A DNA stretch of 64,000 nucleotides, taken from NCBI RefSeq assembly GCF_028282165.1, contig NZ_JANQIM010000048.1, positions 22,776 to 86,775 on the forward strand. The letters run 5' to 3'. This DNA comes from Winogradskyella sp. GTDB lineage: Bacteria; Bacteroidota; Bacteroidia; Flavobacteriales; Flavobacteriaceae. Positions 48,252 to 58,100 of this stretch are shown here, one piece after another. The position numbers and the translations under genes are program-made. Each line of letters starts with the position of its first letter. Positions within the stretch are counted from its first letter, which is position 1. The notes beneath the pieces are model-generated. The model was given only the letters and a program-made list of their open reading frames with translations, had not been told where the DNA came from and ran no database searches.

Positions 48252-50990
48252 TTATTTCTTTTTTTTCGTTCTCCTTTCGTCCAACAATGGTTTTGTGTAT
48301 TGATTGTACAAGTCAAACAAGTATTCAATACGAGCGTTTTCATTAGTGAAAGCTTGTGGTCTATAGCATAAGTCAACTGCTTTATCCAAAGCTTGGTGAG
48401 CTTTTACCAATTTTGGTGGCATGGTCAATGGGTCATAAAGGTCTGCTAAACTACTTTCTGGAAATTTAGCTCTAACATCTAAAACCTTTTGTGCTTTTGT
48501 TTCTACCGCCTTTTTATTTTTATCACTTGGGTCTATGGGCCAAGGGTAATTGTTGTAAACCATTTCGTTTGAATATCTATAATCGCTCTTGATCCTACCA
48601 CAAGTATATTTTACCCAAGTCATATGTATACCAGATTGAAGGATTCCAAATTCAAATAGATTAGCATTTGGAACTATACTGGTAGAATTATTTGCTATTT
48701 CGTCCTTTGTTTTGAATCCTAAAGGGATATATTTTCTTTGTTCACTTGAATGAAGAGGAATTAAAATGTAGTCATTATCTGGTTGTCTAATTTCACCGAA
48801 AAGCGTTGGGAAAGCTGCCAATTTTTGTGTTGCAGCACGTGTACTGTTTAATCGTAGATTCTTTACATTTTCAACACGCTTTTGTACCTCTTTTAAAACT
48901 CTTAATTCTGTTGGCTTTGCGTTAACTAGCCATAAACACCAACGTTTTTTACCATTTAAAAATTCGTGAGCACTAATTAGAGGTTTCATAAAAGGTTTTG
49001 CTTTGGGTTCTAACTTCAAAAATTCAATTTTTTCCTCATTTGTGAACAAAAAATTTCCACCATCATTAGGCATACTCCCAAACGAAATATTAGAAACATT
49101 ACAAATAGGTTTTCTTCGTTTTAGAATTACCAAATCGTTAGCCTCAACCAAATATGGATTTATATTTTTAACCTTTTTTTCTTGTGGTTCACCTTTAATA
49201 TCGTCATATACAAATAGGCTTTTGCTTTTAGTATCAAAATTTGCGAAGCCAATAATAACACAATGTACTGCTGCTTTTCCTCTTGCCTCATTAGTCCAGC
49301 TAAAGGTGGTGTGTGCGAAATGTATTTTTACATTATATTTATTTAATAATTCATTCCACAGAATACCCGTTTGTTCACCTTGTGTTATAGAATTTGTAGA
49401 CACAAAACCAGCCTTTATTTGTGTGCCTTTAATATATTGAGATGCAAGCATATACCAAGCAGCAACATAATCTAAAATCCCTGCACCTTTTACATTGCCA
49501 AAGACTAACTTCATATCTTCTTTTTGCTCTTTGGTTTGCAAAGATTTACCATAAAAAGGCGGATTACCTATGATGTAGGATAGTTCGGTTTTTGATACTA
49601 TATCTTCCCAGTTGTTACGCAAAGCATTACCATGTACTATTTTAGCAGCTTTTTTTAGTGGCAAGCGTATAAAGTATTGCCCAAACTCTTCTGACACACG
49701 CATATTCATTTGGTGGTCGATTAACCACATGGCAACTTCAGCAATTTTTGCCGCAAACTCATCATATTCTATCCCATAAAACTGATCTACATCTAACCAA
49801 AGTATTGAGGAAACATCTAAAACCTGTTCGCCTTTTTTAAAAAGTTCGCGTAAAATGTCAATTTCTAGTAATCTTAATTCCCTATAGGTAATGATTAAGA
49901 AATTTCCACTACCACAAGCTGGGTCAAGGAATTTTAATTTTGAAAGTTTGTAATGAAATTCTTTGAGTTTTTTTGAGCTAGATTTTACTTTTTCAAATTC
50001 TTTTCTTAGTTCATCAAGAAAGAGCGGTTTTATAAGTTTGAAGATGTTTTTTTCGGATGTGTAATGCGCTCCAAGGTTTCGTCTCTCTTCTGGATTCATT
50101 ACACTTTGAAAAAGCGAACCAAAAATTGCAGGTGATATTTTACCCCAATCTAAACCAGATGCTTCTAATAAAATACTTCGCATTTTAGAATTGAACGCAG
50201 CAATTGGTAGTATTTCTTCAAATAACTTTCCGTTGACAAAGGGAAATTCATTTAAATCCTCATCTAAGTTTTTAAGTCGCTTTTCTTTAGGTGTATTAAG
50301 AACTTGAAAGAATTGAGCCATTAGCGCACCTAAGTCACTCCCATCTTCTTTTGTTTTTAGCTCAATAAATTCTTTAAAGGTATTACGTTCAAAAATACTT
50401 GTATCATCAGCAAACAGAATAAAGAGCAAGCGCACTAAATAAACTTCTAAATAAGTCCCTTCATAACCAAACTCTTCAAGTTGATCGTGAAGTTTTCCCA
50501 TCAACTCTGCTGCTTTTATATTTACAGGGTCTTCTTCTTCAAAAGTTCTTTTTTGGTAACCTGCTATAAAACCAAAGAGTTTTACATTTTTGTAAAGCTC
50601 TGAAACAGGAAACTCATGCTCTGACCATTCATCAAGATCATAAAGTTTGATTCTGGCGAAGTCAGAAACTAATATGTATTTGGGTAATTCGTGTTCTTCA
50701 ATTCCAGGAAAATAGTCTGTAGCTTGTTCAAAAGCTTTATCTAAGCTTCTGCCTTTGGATTTATGTTCAACGAGCAAAGTACCTTTCCAAAATAAGTCTA
50801 TGAACCCCTGATTTCCACCTAATTTTTTTACGGGTTCTTCAAATGTAGCAACGCGTCTTCTTGATATTCCAAAAACATTAAAAAAATCATTCCAGAAGCT
50901 ATCTTTTTCAGCACGTTCTTTTGTTTCATTTGCCCATTCGTTTGAGAACTTTAAAGCTCTGTCCTTTATCTCATTCCAGCTTAATGCCAT
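48252..50990 (-). CDS. MmeI-like type IIL restriction-modification enzyme (R-M-S fusion)
   Basis: A 912-residue single-chain restriction and modification enzyme. The N-terminal nuclease has the PD-(D/E)xK pattern D65-x9-E75-x-K77 (in FIDLFWKGTLLVEHKSKG), identical in spacing to MmeI. A helical spacer follows, then an N6-adenine methyltransferase with motif I DPACGSGN (about 357) and motif IV NPPF (about 475), and a C-terminal target-recognition domain with a conserved tail (about 620-900). One DNA strand would be modified. The recognition sequence cannot be predicted. There is no separate methyltransferase or specificity gene. The 18-bp palindrome at 51110 lies upstream. Confidence 0.9.
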   Translation of the reverse strand: MALSWNEIKDRALKFSNEWANETKERAEKDSFWNDFFNVFGISRRRVATFEEPVKKLGGNQGFIDLFWKGTLLVEHKSKGRSLDKAFEQATDYFPGIEEHELPKYILVSDFARIKLYDLDEWSEHEFPVSELYKNVKLFGFIAGYQKRTFEEEDPVNIKAAELMGKLHDQLEEFGYEGTYLEVYLVRLLFILFADDTSIFERNTFKEFIELKTKEDGSDLGALMAQFFQVLNTPKEKRLKNLDEDLNEFPFVNGKLFEEILPIAAFNSKMRSILLEASGLDWGKISPAIFGSLFQSVMNPEERRNLGAHYTSEKNIFKLIKPLFLDELRKEFEKVKSSSKKLKEFHYKLSKLKFLDPACGSGNFLIITYRELRLLEIDILRELFKKGEQVLDVSSILWLDVDQFYGIEYDEFAAKIAEVAMWLIDHQMNMRVSEEFGQYFIRLPLKKAAKIVHGNALRNNWEDIVSKTELSYIIGNPPFYGKSLQTKEQKEDMKLVFGNVKGAGILDYVAAWYMLASQYIKGTQIKAGFVSTNSITQGEQTGILWNELLNKYNVKIHFAHTTFSWTNEARGKAAVHCVIIGFANFDTKSKSLFVYDDIKGEPQEKKVKNINPYLVEANDLVILKRRKPICNVSNISFGSMPNDGGNFLFTNEEKIEFLKLEPKAKPFMKPLISAHEFLNGKKRWCLWLVNAKPTELRVLKEVQKRVENVKNLRLNSTRAATQKLAAFPTLFGEIRQPDNDYILIPLHSSEQRKYIPLGFKTKDEIANNSTSIVPNANLFEFGILQSGIHMTWVKYTCGRIKSDYRYSNEMVYNNYPWPIDPSDKNKKAVETKAQKVLDVRAKFPESSLADLYDPLTMPPKLVKAHQALDKAVDLCYRPQAFTNENARIEYLFDLYNQYTKPLLDERRTKKKK

Positions 50991-51109
50991 GTAAGTTTTT
51001 TATTTTCAATTTATATTTTTCCAGATAGACACAAAAATGAAACAAAACATTATGATAATCCTACTGTATTTTATTCTCTAAATATAACTCTAATTAAGTA
51101 TTAATTACC

Positions 51110-51127
51110 ATACGTAGAACTACGTAT
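51110..51127. promoter_or_regulatory. 18-bp palindromic operator, copy 2
   Basis: ATACGTAGAACTACGTAT, identical to 36232-36249 including the following TTTT. It lies 120 bp before the restriction-modification ATG, and a near-consensus -7 box (TATATTTA, 51079-51086, minus strand) is about 32 bp from its centre, close to the geometry of copy 1. Confidence 0.7.
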
Positions 51128-51166
51128 TTTTATGAAAACTATGATGTAGTATTAACAGTACCAAGT

Positions 51167-52270
51167 CTATAACTTAACTGTTTTCCCAGTTTTAGCACTT
51201 TTTTTGGCAGCCTCTAAAATTTCAACAACTAACATGTTATTTTCTAATGAGTTTAAGTCATAGGCTTTAAGTTGTATGTCATTGTTTACCACAGCAGCTA
51301 AAAAGGCGAAAGGATCATCAAAAGGGGCTTTGCGTTCTTCTAAGGTCGTTGTATCTTCTTTAAAGCCATCATAGCCTTCTGAAATACGTACCCGAAGATC
51401 ATGTCTATTATCGGCATAAATTACACCATCTTCCCCATAAATTTCCATGTCCTTTCTTCCGATAGGCCAATTCCAAGATCCTTGTATGACTGCTACAGTG
51501 TTGTCATATTGCAACAAGATAATGGATTCATCATTCACTTTTGGATTGTTTTCTGGTTGTAATTGTTGTGAAATTGCAGTGACACTATTTGGGCGTTTCC
51601 CGTCCATAAACCAGGTTAAAATATTAACGCCATAACATCCAAAATCGACTTCGGCACCACCACCATTTTGAATTGGGTCTGTGAGCCACTCTAAGAACTC
51701 TTCATTAACACCAATTCTTTTTGGGCCTTTGTGCCCATCATGCACCATGATTTTTTTAATAGCACCTATGGCTTTCTCATTTTTCGCCAACTCATAGGCT
51801 TTATGTGTCGTTGGATACCAAGTCGTTTCGTAATTAGTGAGTAAGTGAATGTTATGTTTTTTTGCTAAGTCTTGCATTTTTAGTGCATGTTCCATACTTA
51901 CAGCCAATGGTTTCTCTACCATCACATGTATACCATGAGGTGCAGCAGCTTCAACGACTTCTAAATGCTGGTAGATGGTTCCGAAAGCAGTAACCGCTTC
52001 TGGTTTGACTTTATTTAACATGTCTTCCATAGACGTGTATACTAAATCCATCGAAAAATTATACTGTTTTGCATAACGCTTGGCGAGTTCTTTATTAGGT
52101 TCTACAATACCAACAATTTCTATGTCGCCTCGTGGTTCACTGCCAAAGATCCAATGTACATGCGTATGAGTTAAACCAATGATGCCAACTTTTAAGGGAG
52201 CTTCTTGCGCATTCATATTATTAAAGCTTAATAGGGCAAGACTAATACATAGTATATTATACTTAAGCAT
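51167..52270 (-). CDS. Exported Gfo/Idh/MocA-family oxidoreductase
   Basis: A 367-residue NAD(P)-dependent oxidoreductase family member. It has a signal peptide (ILCISLALLSFNNMNAQ), rare outside Bacteroidota; KVGIIGLTHTHVHW replaces the usual GxGxxG Rossmann loop, EKPLAVSMEHAL is conserved, and the C-terminal alpha/beta domain has GGGAEVDFGCYGVNI. The altered loop and export suggest that it uses a tightly bound cofactor or is not a normal dehydrogenase. Substrate likely a sugar or sugar derivative; unknown. Confidence 0.85.
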   Translation of the reverse strand: MLKYNILCISLALLSFNNMNAQEAPLKVGIIGLTHTHVHWIFGSEPRGDIEIVGIVEPNKELAKRYAKQYNFSMDLVYTSMEDMLNKVKPEAVTAFGTIYQHLEVVEAAAPHGIHVMVEKPLAVSMEHALKMQDLAKKHNIHLLTNYETTWYPTTHKAYELAKNEKAIGAIKKIMVHDGHKGPKRIGVNEEFLEWLTDPIQNGGGAEVDFGCYGVNILTWFMDGKRPNSVTAISQQLQPENNPKVNDESIILLQYDNTVAVIQGSWNWPIGRKDMEIYGEDGVIYADNRHDLRVRISEGYDGFKEDTTTLEERKAPFDDPFAFLAAVVNNDIQLKAYDLNSLENNMLVVEILEAAKKSAKTGKTVKL

Positions 52271-52346
52271 ATTTTCTAATAATTATAAGATTATCGACTA
52301 CTTTAATAATTCATAAAAGCCATACATTGTATTAAAGATGCAATGC

Positions 52347-52700
52347 TTATTTTTTAGTTCTTGAAACGATTTGCTTCCCAAAAATCGCAGCTATCCCTGC
52401 GGCTACACCACCAATGATGCCTGTCACCAGCATTAAGAGATAGGGGTTGCCACCTAAAGGTAGAAGCACGGCAATTTTTTTAGCGAGTGTAAAATCGTTG
52501 CCACTACTTAAGAAAAAACTAAAACCTGCCCAAAATACCAATATGGCCAAAAAAGGGATAAAAAAGACGGCCGCTCTTTTTAAGGGAATAAACAAAGCTG
52601 TGGCCAACGCTGCGGTCATAATGGACCACCAAGGCAGTACAAAGGATAAAACGGCTGCTAAAATAATCGTCGCGAAAAAGTTGGTAATATTCTTAGTCAT
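52347..52700 (-). CDS. Small integral-membrane protein, 117 aa
   Basis: Four predicted transmembrane helices (about 5-27, 29-45, 47-68, 82-107) with a basic end (FGKQIVSRTKK). No recognised family. Its start overlaps the penicillin acylase stop by 8 bp, so the two are cotranscribed. Confidence 0.7.
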   Translation of the reverse strand: MTKNITNFFATIILAAVLSFVLPWWSIMTAALATALFIPLKRAAVFFIPFLAILVFWAGFSFFLSSGNDFTLAKKIAVLLPLGGNPYLLMLVTGIIGGVAAGIAAIFGKQIVSRTKK

Positions 52701-55119
52701 TGGTCGCTGGTGTTAAGGTTTGTGTACCAATAATTGCATCTGTGGCTGTATTGGACTGTAAAAAGTTAAGGTCGTAGTAGTTGCCTGCCGCCCAATCGTC
52801 AATAAAATTGTCATAATACTGGCTGCCAGGATTTCCAGATTGGCCACCTGGATAAATACCAATGGCGGTTGGTGGTGAAGTCATCTCTACAATCATACGC
52901 CATGATGGTCCGTGGTTTTCAGAAGCGGCATTCACAGTATTACGGTCACCGCCAATAGGAATGTCAAAACGTGAAAAGGCAGGTAAGGCTTGTAACAAAT
53001 GACCAGCATAAGTGGCTTTGTAGGTTAACCAGGTATAGTCGCCTTTTTCTTCCTTGATTTCCATCAGTCGTTCTGCGGCTTCTTTAAAGGCTAATAAAAA
53101 CAAATCCTTAGCCGTTTCAGTGGTGTCCTCAGTGTCCATAATATCCATAAATTCGTGATCGCCATGGTTTTTTAAGAGGTAAATGGTCTGATAGGTTGTG
53201 GGTGAATCCATGGCCGTATCTTCCACATCAAACTCGTCCCAAGTCAGGTTATACAATTTACCGTACCATTGTCTCCAAATGCTTGGCCCAACTTCATCAA
53301 TATCGTTATTGAAGTTCCATGTTTTGATTTCCTCGTAAATCCTTCTTTCCGCTTCAGAAAGGGAAGAAGCATCCATATGTTCCAACATATAAGGTACGAG
53401 TTCAGCAGCTTTCAAATTGTAAGTATTGTTATGTAAATCCTTAAAATCCTGTACGCTAAAGCTATCCTTGGAATTAAAGAAGTCGTTAATCACACGGTTG
53501 CGGTAGGTTTCATACCCATCGTTAAATACATAGAAGGGATAATTTTCATCTACTGGATGTTGGTTGGCAGAACTAACGAATCCACGTTCTGGATTTTTGG
53601 TGTGTGCGTTAAATTGTTGCGGAATATAGGATTGCCAATCATTTTCAGGATTACTTCCATCCATTAAAAATTTCCCTTGGCCTTCCCATTTATTGGCAAA
53701 TTTTCCTTGTATCCAAAGGGCAATATCACCTTCAGTGGAAGCAAATACAAAATTCTGTGCTGGCGCATTCCAGTATTTTAAGGCATTGACGTAATCATCG
53801 TAATTTTTGGCCTTGTTGAGTTCAATAAACGTACGTTGGTTATTGCCGCCTTCGTGACCTATCCATTTCATGGCATAGCCCGCTAATTCTTCATCTGATT
53901 TAAAATTTTTATCATAGACCACAGGACCATGATGTGTGTATAACACGGAGTCTTTATAGCTTTCCTTGCCTCTTATTTTAATGTCTTCAACTCTTAGGGT
54001 GATGTCTTTCCAACCACCATCGTAGTTGTATTGCGTGCGGTCGTCATTGAATTCTACTTTGTACCAATCAATCACATCTCGCGTAGCATTGGTTTCTCCC
54101 CAAGCGATGTATTGGTTAAAGCCCGAAATCACACTCAAAGCTCCTGGAATGGTAGCGCCAAAGGCATTGTGCTCTGGTGTGCTGAGTTGCATCACAAACC
54201 AAATGGCTGGCAAATTCAAACCTAAATGTGGATCATTGGCCAAAATCGGATTTCCGGTCGCAGATTTTGTTCCTGATACGGCCCAATTGTTACTACCATT
54301 ATCAGGATTTGGTTTTTCGATGGTTTCTGCTATGGTATCTAATATTGCTACTTTGCTAGCTGGCGATTCGGTTTGTGGAACATCGATAAAGCTCCAATCG
54401 GTGTCCTTTGGAATCACAGGATCGGTACTATCGAAGAAATCTGGAAACAACAGATCAAAATTCTCTTGACCAATAAGTCGCAGCACATTGGTATACTCTA
54501 AATCGTCATCACCTCCAGCAAGCATTTTGGTCATGTACATGAGCAGTAAGGCCGTTTTTTTGGGCGACCAAGCTTCAGGTGTATAGTCCAATAGTTTATA
54601 TTCTACAGGATAATCTTTAGGGTCGAGTTGGTCGATATACGCATTGACACCATCGGCATAATCCTGAACATAGCTCAAGGTTTCGGTATCGTACTGTTCC
54701 ATATATTTAATGGCTTGTTCGGCACCATAACCCATACCACGTCTACGCTCAGTGCGGTCATAATTTAATGCACCTTCACCAAAGATTTCCGAGAGCCGTC
54801 CTGCGGCAGCATGTGTTTGAAATTCCAATTGCCATAAACGATGCTTGGCGGTTAGGTAGCCTTGAGCTTTATACAAGTCATGCTCGTTTTGGGCAAAGAC
54901 ATGTGGAATCATGTATTCGTCGTAGTGCACTGTAACCTTATCTTTTAGACCAGGAATAGCTATGGTTCCGGTTATAGTTTCATCGGTTTCATTTTGCCAT
55001 ATGCCAGATAGTGGATTTAAAAATTTTCCTAAAGGTGGAATAGAGCCGAGTTTGGTGTTTAAGACGAAAAAAATGCCGATGGTGAGTACAAAGGAGAGGA
55101 GGAGTTTTGCGTATTTCAT
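52693..55119 (-). CDS. Penicillin acylase-family Ntn hydrolase
   Basis: An 808-residue exported protein with an N-terminal hydrophobic segment (about 5-21). Penicillin amidase family: the alpha part ends near residue 274 and the nucleophile Ser276 begins the beta chain in DNGSNNWAVSG, with NDPHLGLNLPAIW and ETNATRDVIDWY further on. Maturation by autocatalytic cleavage before Ser276 is expected. Enzymes of this family cleave amides, including acyl-homoserine lactones (quorum quenching) and beta-lactams; the substrate here is not known. The C-terminal YPGGQSGNPGSQYYDNFIDDW motif is conserved in the family. Confidence 0.93.
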   Translation of the reverse strand: MKYAKLLLSFVLTIGIFFVLNTKLGSIPPLGKFLNPLSGIWQNETDETITGTIAIPGLKDKVTVHYDEYMIPHVFAQNEHDLYKAQGYLTAKHRLWQLEFQTHAAAGRLSEIFGEGALNYDRTERRRGMGYGAEQAIKYMEQYDTETLSYVQDYADGVNAYIDQLDPKDYPVEYKLLDYTPEAWSPKKTALLLMYMTKMLAGGDDDLEYTNVLRLIGQENFDLLFPDFFDSTDPVIPKDTDWSFIDVPQTESPASKVAILDTIAETIEKPNPDNGSNNWAVSGTKSATGNPILANDPHLGLNLPAIWFVMQLSTPEHNAFGATIPGALSVISGFNQYIAWGETNATRDVIDWYKVEFNDDRTQYNYDGGWKDITLRVEDIKIRGKESYKDSVLYTHHGPVVYDKNFKSDEELAGYAMKWIGHEGGNNQRTFIELNKAKNYDDYVNALKYWNAPAQNFVFASTEGDIALWIQGKFANKWEGQGKFLMDGSNPENDWQSYIPQQFNAHTKNPERGFVSSANQHPVDENYPFYVFNDGYETYRNRVINDFFNSKDSFSVQDFKDLHNNTYNLKAAELVPYMLEHMDASSLSEAERRIYEEIKTWNFNNDIDEVGPSIWRQWYGKLYNLTWDEFDVEDTAMDSPTTYQTIYLLKNHGDHEFMDIMDTEDTTETAKDLFLLAFKEAAERLMEIKEEKGDYTWLTYKATYAGHLLQALPAFSRFDIPIGGDRNTVNAASENHGPSWRMIVEMTSPPTAIGIYPGGQSGNPGSQYYDNFIDDWAAGNYYDLNFLQSNTATDAIIGTQTLTPATND

Positions 55120-55157
55120 TAAGTGTGATGGTTATTTGCACTTAAAAATACCAAATA

Positions 55158-55685
55158 TTATTCTAACCTAATAGTGTCAATGAGCAGTTTGAAACTTTCT
55201 TTTTTCTTGTTACCTATTAGAAAAGCTATTTCTTCCATTTGATCACCCTTAAAATTGGGTATATCGAGACGATAACCTCTAAAAGACGCATACATCGCAT
55301 TAAACGGAATTTCTACAGTTTGCCAGTCACCGGTGGTTTCAAATTTATAGATGTAAGAATAGCGATTATAGCGATTGTCTTTTACCCTAAATTGATAGAT
55401 TTTGCCATCGCCTTTTAGTCGCAATTTGAATTTAGAATATTTAGAAGAATTTACTGTTTCAAAATCATAACGCAAGGATGAAAAGCCGCCGTTGTTTTCT
55501 AGAGATACATTTCCTGTATACTCGCCGTGGCCATCCGAATTGATTTTAAAATGACCATCAGATCGTCCGCCCATAACCACATCATCTAAAATTCTCCAAT
55601 TATCAATATTACTGTCGGCGTTAAATTGAAATATGGTCATGGATTGTAGGAATATAGTAATCAATAAAAAAATGGATTTCATCAT
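55158..55685 (-). CDS. CIA30 (NDUFAF1-like) family protein
   Basis: A 175-residue beta-sandwich protein. The CIA30 pattern FNADSNIDNWRILDDVVMGGRSDGHF and SLENNGGFSSLRYDF, KGDGKIYQFRVKDNRY and VEIPFNAMYASFRGYRL is clear. It has a hydrophobic N-terminus that is probably a signal peptide. The mitochondrial homologue assists assembly of respiratory complex I; bacterial versions have no fixed role. Confidence 0.85.
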   Translation of the reverse strand: MMKSIFLLITIFLQSMTIFQFNADSNIDNWRILDDVVMGGRSDGHFKINSDGHGEYTGNVSLENNGGFSSLRYDFETVNSSKYSKFKLRLKGDGKIYQFRVKDNRYNRYSYIYKFETTGDWQTVEIPFNAMYASFRGYRLDIPNFKGDQMEEIAFLIGNKKKESFKLLIDTIRLE

Positions 55686-55756
55686 GGCTTTCTGTAAAGA
55701 TACGATGTGCTCGAAGCATGGTTTTTAGATTTTTGAAAACTTTAGCAGTTCGATGT

Positions 55757-56053
55757 TTATCGAAGTACTAATTTTTTTACAAGGTCTTTACCAATGGATT
55801 CGTTAAGCATACTAATGATTTTCTCAGTACCATAGCTTAATTCTTCTCGTAAGACACTAGAGCTTAATTGTACGTAGAGGGTTTCGTGCTTTAGTTCAAT
55901 AGCTGTGGTGTAGTTGTTAACGCCATTGCCCATGAGATTTGCCCATGCTTCGCGCACGTTGACTTTGTCTAAACCAGCTTGTAAATTATTCGTTTCAACA
56001 AACTCCTTGAGAATCTCTTCAATGGGTCGATTATCATTGTTACGCTTTGTCAT
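55757..56053 (-). CDS. DUF721 domain protein
   Basis: A 98-residue protein of the DUF721 (DciA-like) family: WANLMGNGVNNYTTAIELKHETLYVQLSSSVLREELSYG. In many bacteria DciA loads the DnaB helicase; short Bacteroidota members have the KH-like core but their role is inferred. Near recF (replication and repair genes), consistent with such a role. I saw no separate promoter. Confidence 0.85.
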   Translation of the reverse strand: MTKRNNDNRPIEEILKEFVETNNLQAGLDKVNVREAWANLMGNGVNNYTTAIELKHETLYVQLSSSVLREELSYGTEKIISMLNESIGKDLVKKLVLR

Positions 56054-56221
56054 GCTTTGTTTCCCTTAGGGGTGGCAATTTTTACTCAATATACAAAGGT
56101 CGGTAATTTGGAGGACTTTGGTTATAACAAAAGGAGAAAGTTTGTTTGGAACTGTTAGAATACTCGAAGTGACACCATTATTTGCTGTTACTTTGGTTTC
56201 TATAAATTCTTCAGAGCATTT

Positions 56222-56398
56222 GTCATTTCGAAATGAGTCCCGGTAGCTATCGGGATGATTGAGAAACCTTTAGGTTCAGCGATGCTAAATCTCAGTTTCT
56301 GCGCAGCCAAACCTTACTAAAGATATGTTTAATTCTGATTATTAAAGTCTTAAATGACCAAAATACAATGAGATGTCTCACATAAGGTTTGACATGAC
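56222..56398. repeat. MITE-like intergenic element, copy 3
   Basis: 177 bp with GTCATTTCGAAATGAGTCCC at one end and a TTTGACATGAC end, with GAGATGTCTCAC. It has one change in the CCCGATAGCTATCGGG palindrome (CCCGGTAGCTATCGGG). It occupies most of the 56054-56418 gap, where nothing else is coded. Confidence 0.7.
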
Positions 56399-56418
56399 AC
56401 TGTTCTTAAAAAAGAATT

Positions 56419-56916
56419 TCATTCTAGGTTTAATTCAATAGGCGTATACCGTTTGTACACATAAATGTTTTTATCCTGATTACTCACCTTGAGATGTGTT
56501 GCTGAAGCTTCTAAAATGGTTTCTTTCCATGTAGTATATGGCGTTGTGTAATATACGTTTAAGCTGTCATTTTCGATTTTCAAAACGAGCGATTCTGCAT
56601 CGTCTGTAGTGAAGTAAGTGTCATTGATGCCAGGTTTTAGTTTTTTTCTAAACCCTTGTAAACTATCATTAATACTGATGTAATCTATGGTTTCGTTAAA
56701 TCGATATTGTTTTTTGGTACCGTTGGCTAAAGTGACTTCTTCAATCTCCCAATAGCCTTCTAGATGTTGTATAAATGTTTCAGGGTTTTGAGAACAGCTA
56801 CTCAAAAACAATAAAGAAATCAATAATATTACTTTGTAACAATTTATGAGATTGTCACAGCAGACGGATAGCGTCTGCTTCGCAATGAGATTTCGAGCTT
56901 TATTATAGGTAGACAT
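56419..56916 (-). CDS. Lipoprotein whose N-terminus contains a repeat element
   Basis: A 165-residue lipoprotein of unknown function. Lipobox LLFLSSC (Cys near 41), then a lipocalin-like set of strands beginning HLEGYWEIEEVTLANGT and ending KNIYVYKRYTPIEL. The start ATG at 56916 overlaps the recF stop by one base (TAATG), so translation is coupled. The 25 residues before the hydrophobic core (RNLIAKQTLSVCCDNLI) are encoded mainly by a 40-bp REP-like element (56849-56888), making the signal peptide unusually long. Confidence 0.78.
   Translation of the reverse strand: MSTYNKARNLIAKQTLSVCCDNLINCYKVILLISLLFLSSCSQNPETFIQHLEGYWEIEEVTLANGTKKQYRFNETIDYISINDSLQGFRKKLKPGINDTYFTTDDAESLVLKIENDSLNVYYTTPYTTWKETILEASATHLKVSNQDKNIYVYKRYTPIELNLE
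56849..56888 (-). repeat. 40-bp REP-like element within a coding sequence
   Basis: Minus-strand copy of the 24086-24125 element: same length, same TCATTGCGA start, and GTCTGCTGTGACAATCT end. It carries an 8-bp hairpin (AGCAGACG / CGTCTGCT). It is in frame and encodes part of the signal peptide's N region. Confidence 0.65.
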
Positions 56917-57995
56917 TATAGTTTGAAGAGTTTATAGGATTGGTGAATTTGTTTTACCACATTTTCGGTTCTGTCGGCATGTGTATCGCTTATAAAAATC
57001 TGTCCAAAGTGTGAATCATCTACTAGGCTAATAATTTGTGCTACGCGATTTTCGTCGAGCTTATCAAAAATGTCATCTAGCAGCAAAATAGGAGAGACAC
57101 CACTTTGTTGTTTTATAAAATCGAATTGTGCTAATTTTAAGGCTATTAAAAAGGATTTCTGTTGCCCTTGGCTGCCGAATTTCTTGATTGGAAAATCATC
57201 AATTAGAAATATAAGGTCATCTTTGTGAGTACCAACGCTGGTGTACTGTAGCGCTTTATCTTTATTGAGATTTGCTTGTAAAAGATCGATTAAATCACCA
57301 TTGAATAAATCACTTTTGTACTTTAAATCGATGACTTCCTTGCTCTGGCTAATGGCTTCGTAACGTTCCTTAAAAATCGGGATAAAAATTTTCAAGAATT
57401 CATCACGCTTTTTAAAAATGTCCTTACTGTACGTATCGAGTTGTTCGTTATAGATGCCCAAGGTATCTGCATTAAAAGTGTTATTTAGCGCAAAGTATTT
57501 GAGTAAAGCGTTGCGTTGTGATAATACTTTGTTGTAAGCGATAACATTGATAAGGTAGTTTTTATCGCTTTGGGAAATAACGCTATCAATAAATTTTCGG
57601 CGTGTATCACTGCCCTCAATAATGAGGTCGCGATCTGCTGGTGAGATTATGACCAAAGGTATAAAGCCAATGTGATCACTAAATTTTTCATAGGCTTTTC
57701 CATTACGTTTGATGATTTTTTTCTGCCCACGTTTAAGCGACACTATAATTTTTTCCGGGCGTTCGTTCTTGGTAAAATGACCGTCAATAACAAAAAAATC
57801 AGTACCATGTTTTATGTTCTGAAGGGCGATAGGATTAAAATAGCTTTTACCAAAGGCTAAATGGTAAATAGCATCGAGCGCATTGGTTTTTCCGATGCCA
57901 TTAGCGCCAACAAAACAGTTGATTTTGGTGTCGAAATCGAAAACCTGACTTTCAAAATTTTTGTAATTAACTAAAGATAATGTGTTTAGAATCAT
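56916..57995 (-). CDS. recF: DNA replication/repair protein RecF
   Basis: A 359-residue SMC-like ATPase that helps load RecA at gaps. Walker A GANGIGKTNALDAIYHL (about 30-46), ABC signature FGSQGQQKSFLIALKLAQ, Walker B ILLLDDIFDKLD and the D-loop. It is cytoplasmic. A 1-base TAATG overlap couples it to the lipoprotein gene. No dnaA/dnaN neighbours are present, which is common in Bacteroidota. Confidence 0.95.
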   Translation of the reverse strand: MILNTLSLVNYKNFESQVFDFDTKINCFVGANGIGKTNALDAIYHLAFGKSYFNPIALQNIKHGTDFFVIDGHFTKNERPEKIIVSLKRGQKKIIKRNGKAYEKFSDHIGFIPLVIISPADRDLIIEGSDTRRKFIDSVISQSDKNYLINVIAYNKVLSQRNALLKYFALNNTFNADTLGIYNEQLDTYSKDIFKKRDEFLKIFIPIFKERYEAISQSKEVIDLKYKSDLFNGDLIDLLQANLNKDKALQYTSVGTHKDDLIFLIDDFPIKKFGSQGQQKSFLIALKLAQFDFIKQQSGVSPILLLDDIFDKLDENRVAQIISLVDDSHFGQIFISDTHADRTENVVKQIHQSYKLFKL

Positions 57996-58100
57996 AAAAG
58001 ATGATGTCTATTCCCAGAGTTTAGAGCAGTTTTCATGCTATTAATAATCACGCAAATTATTGAAAAATAACAAATAAATCGGCTTACATCATTTCTATTT

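Noticed and set aside
52693..55119. Penicillin acylase as a proven quorum-quenching enzyme
   Set aside because: The fold allows it but nothing in the sequence decides the substrate.
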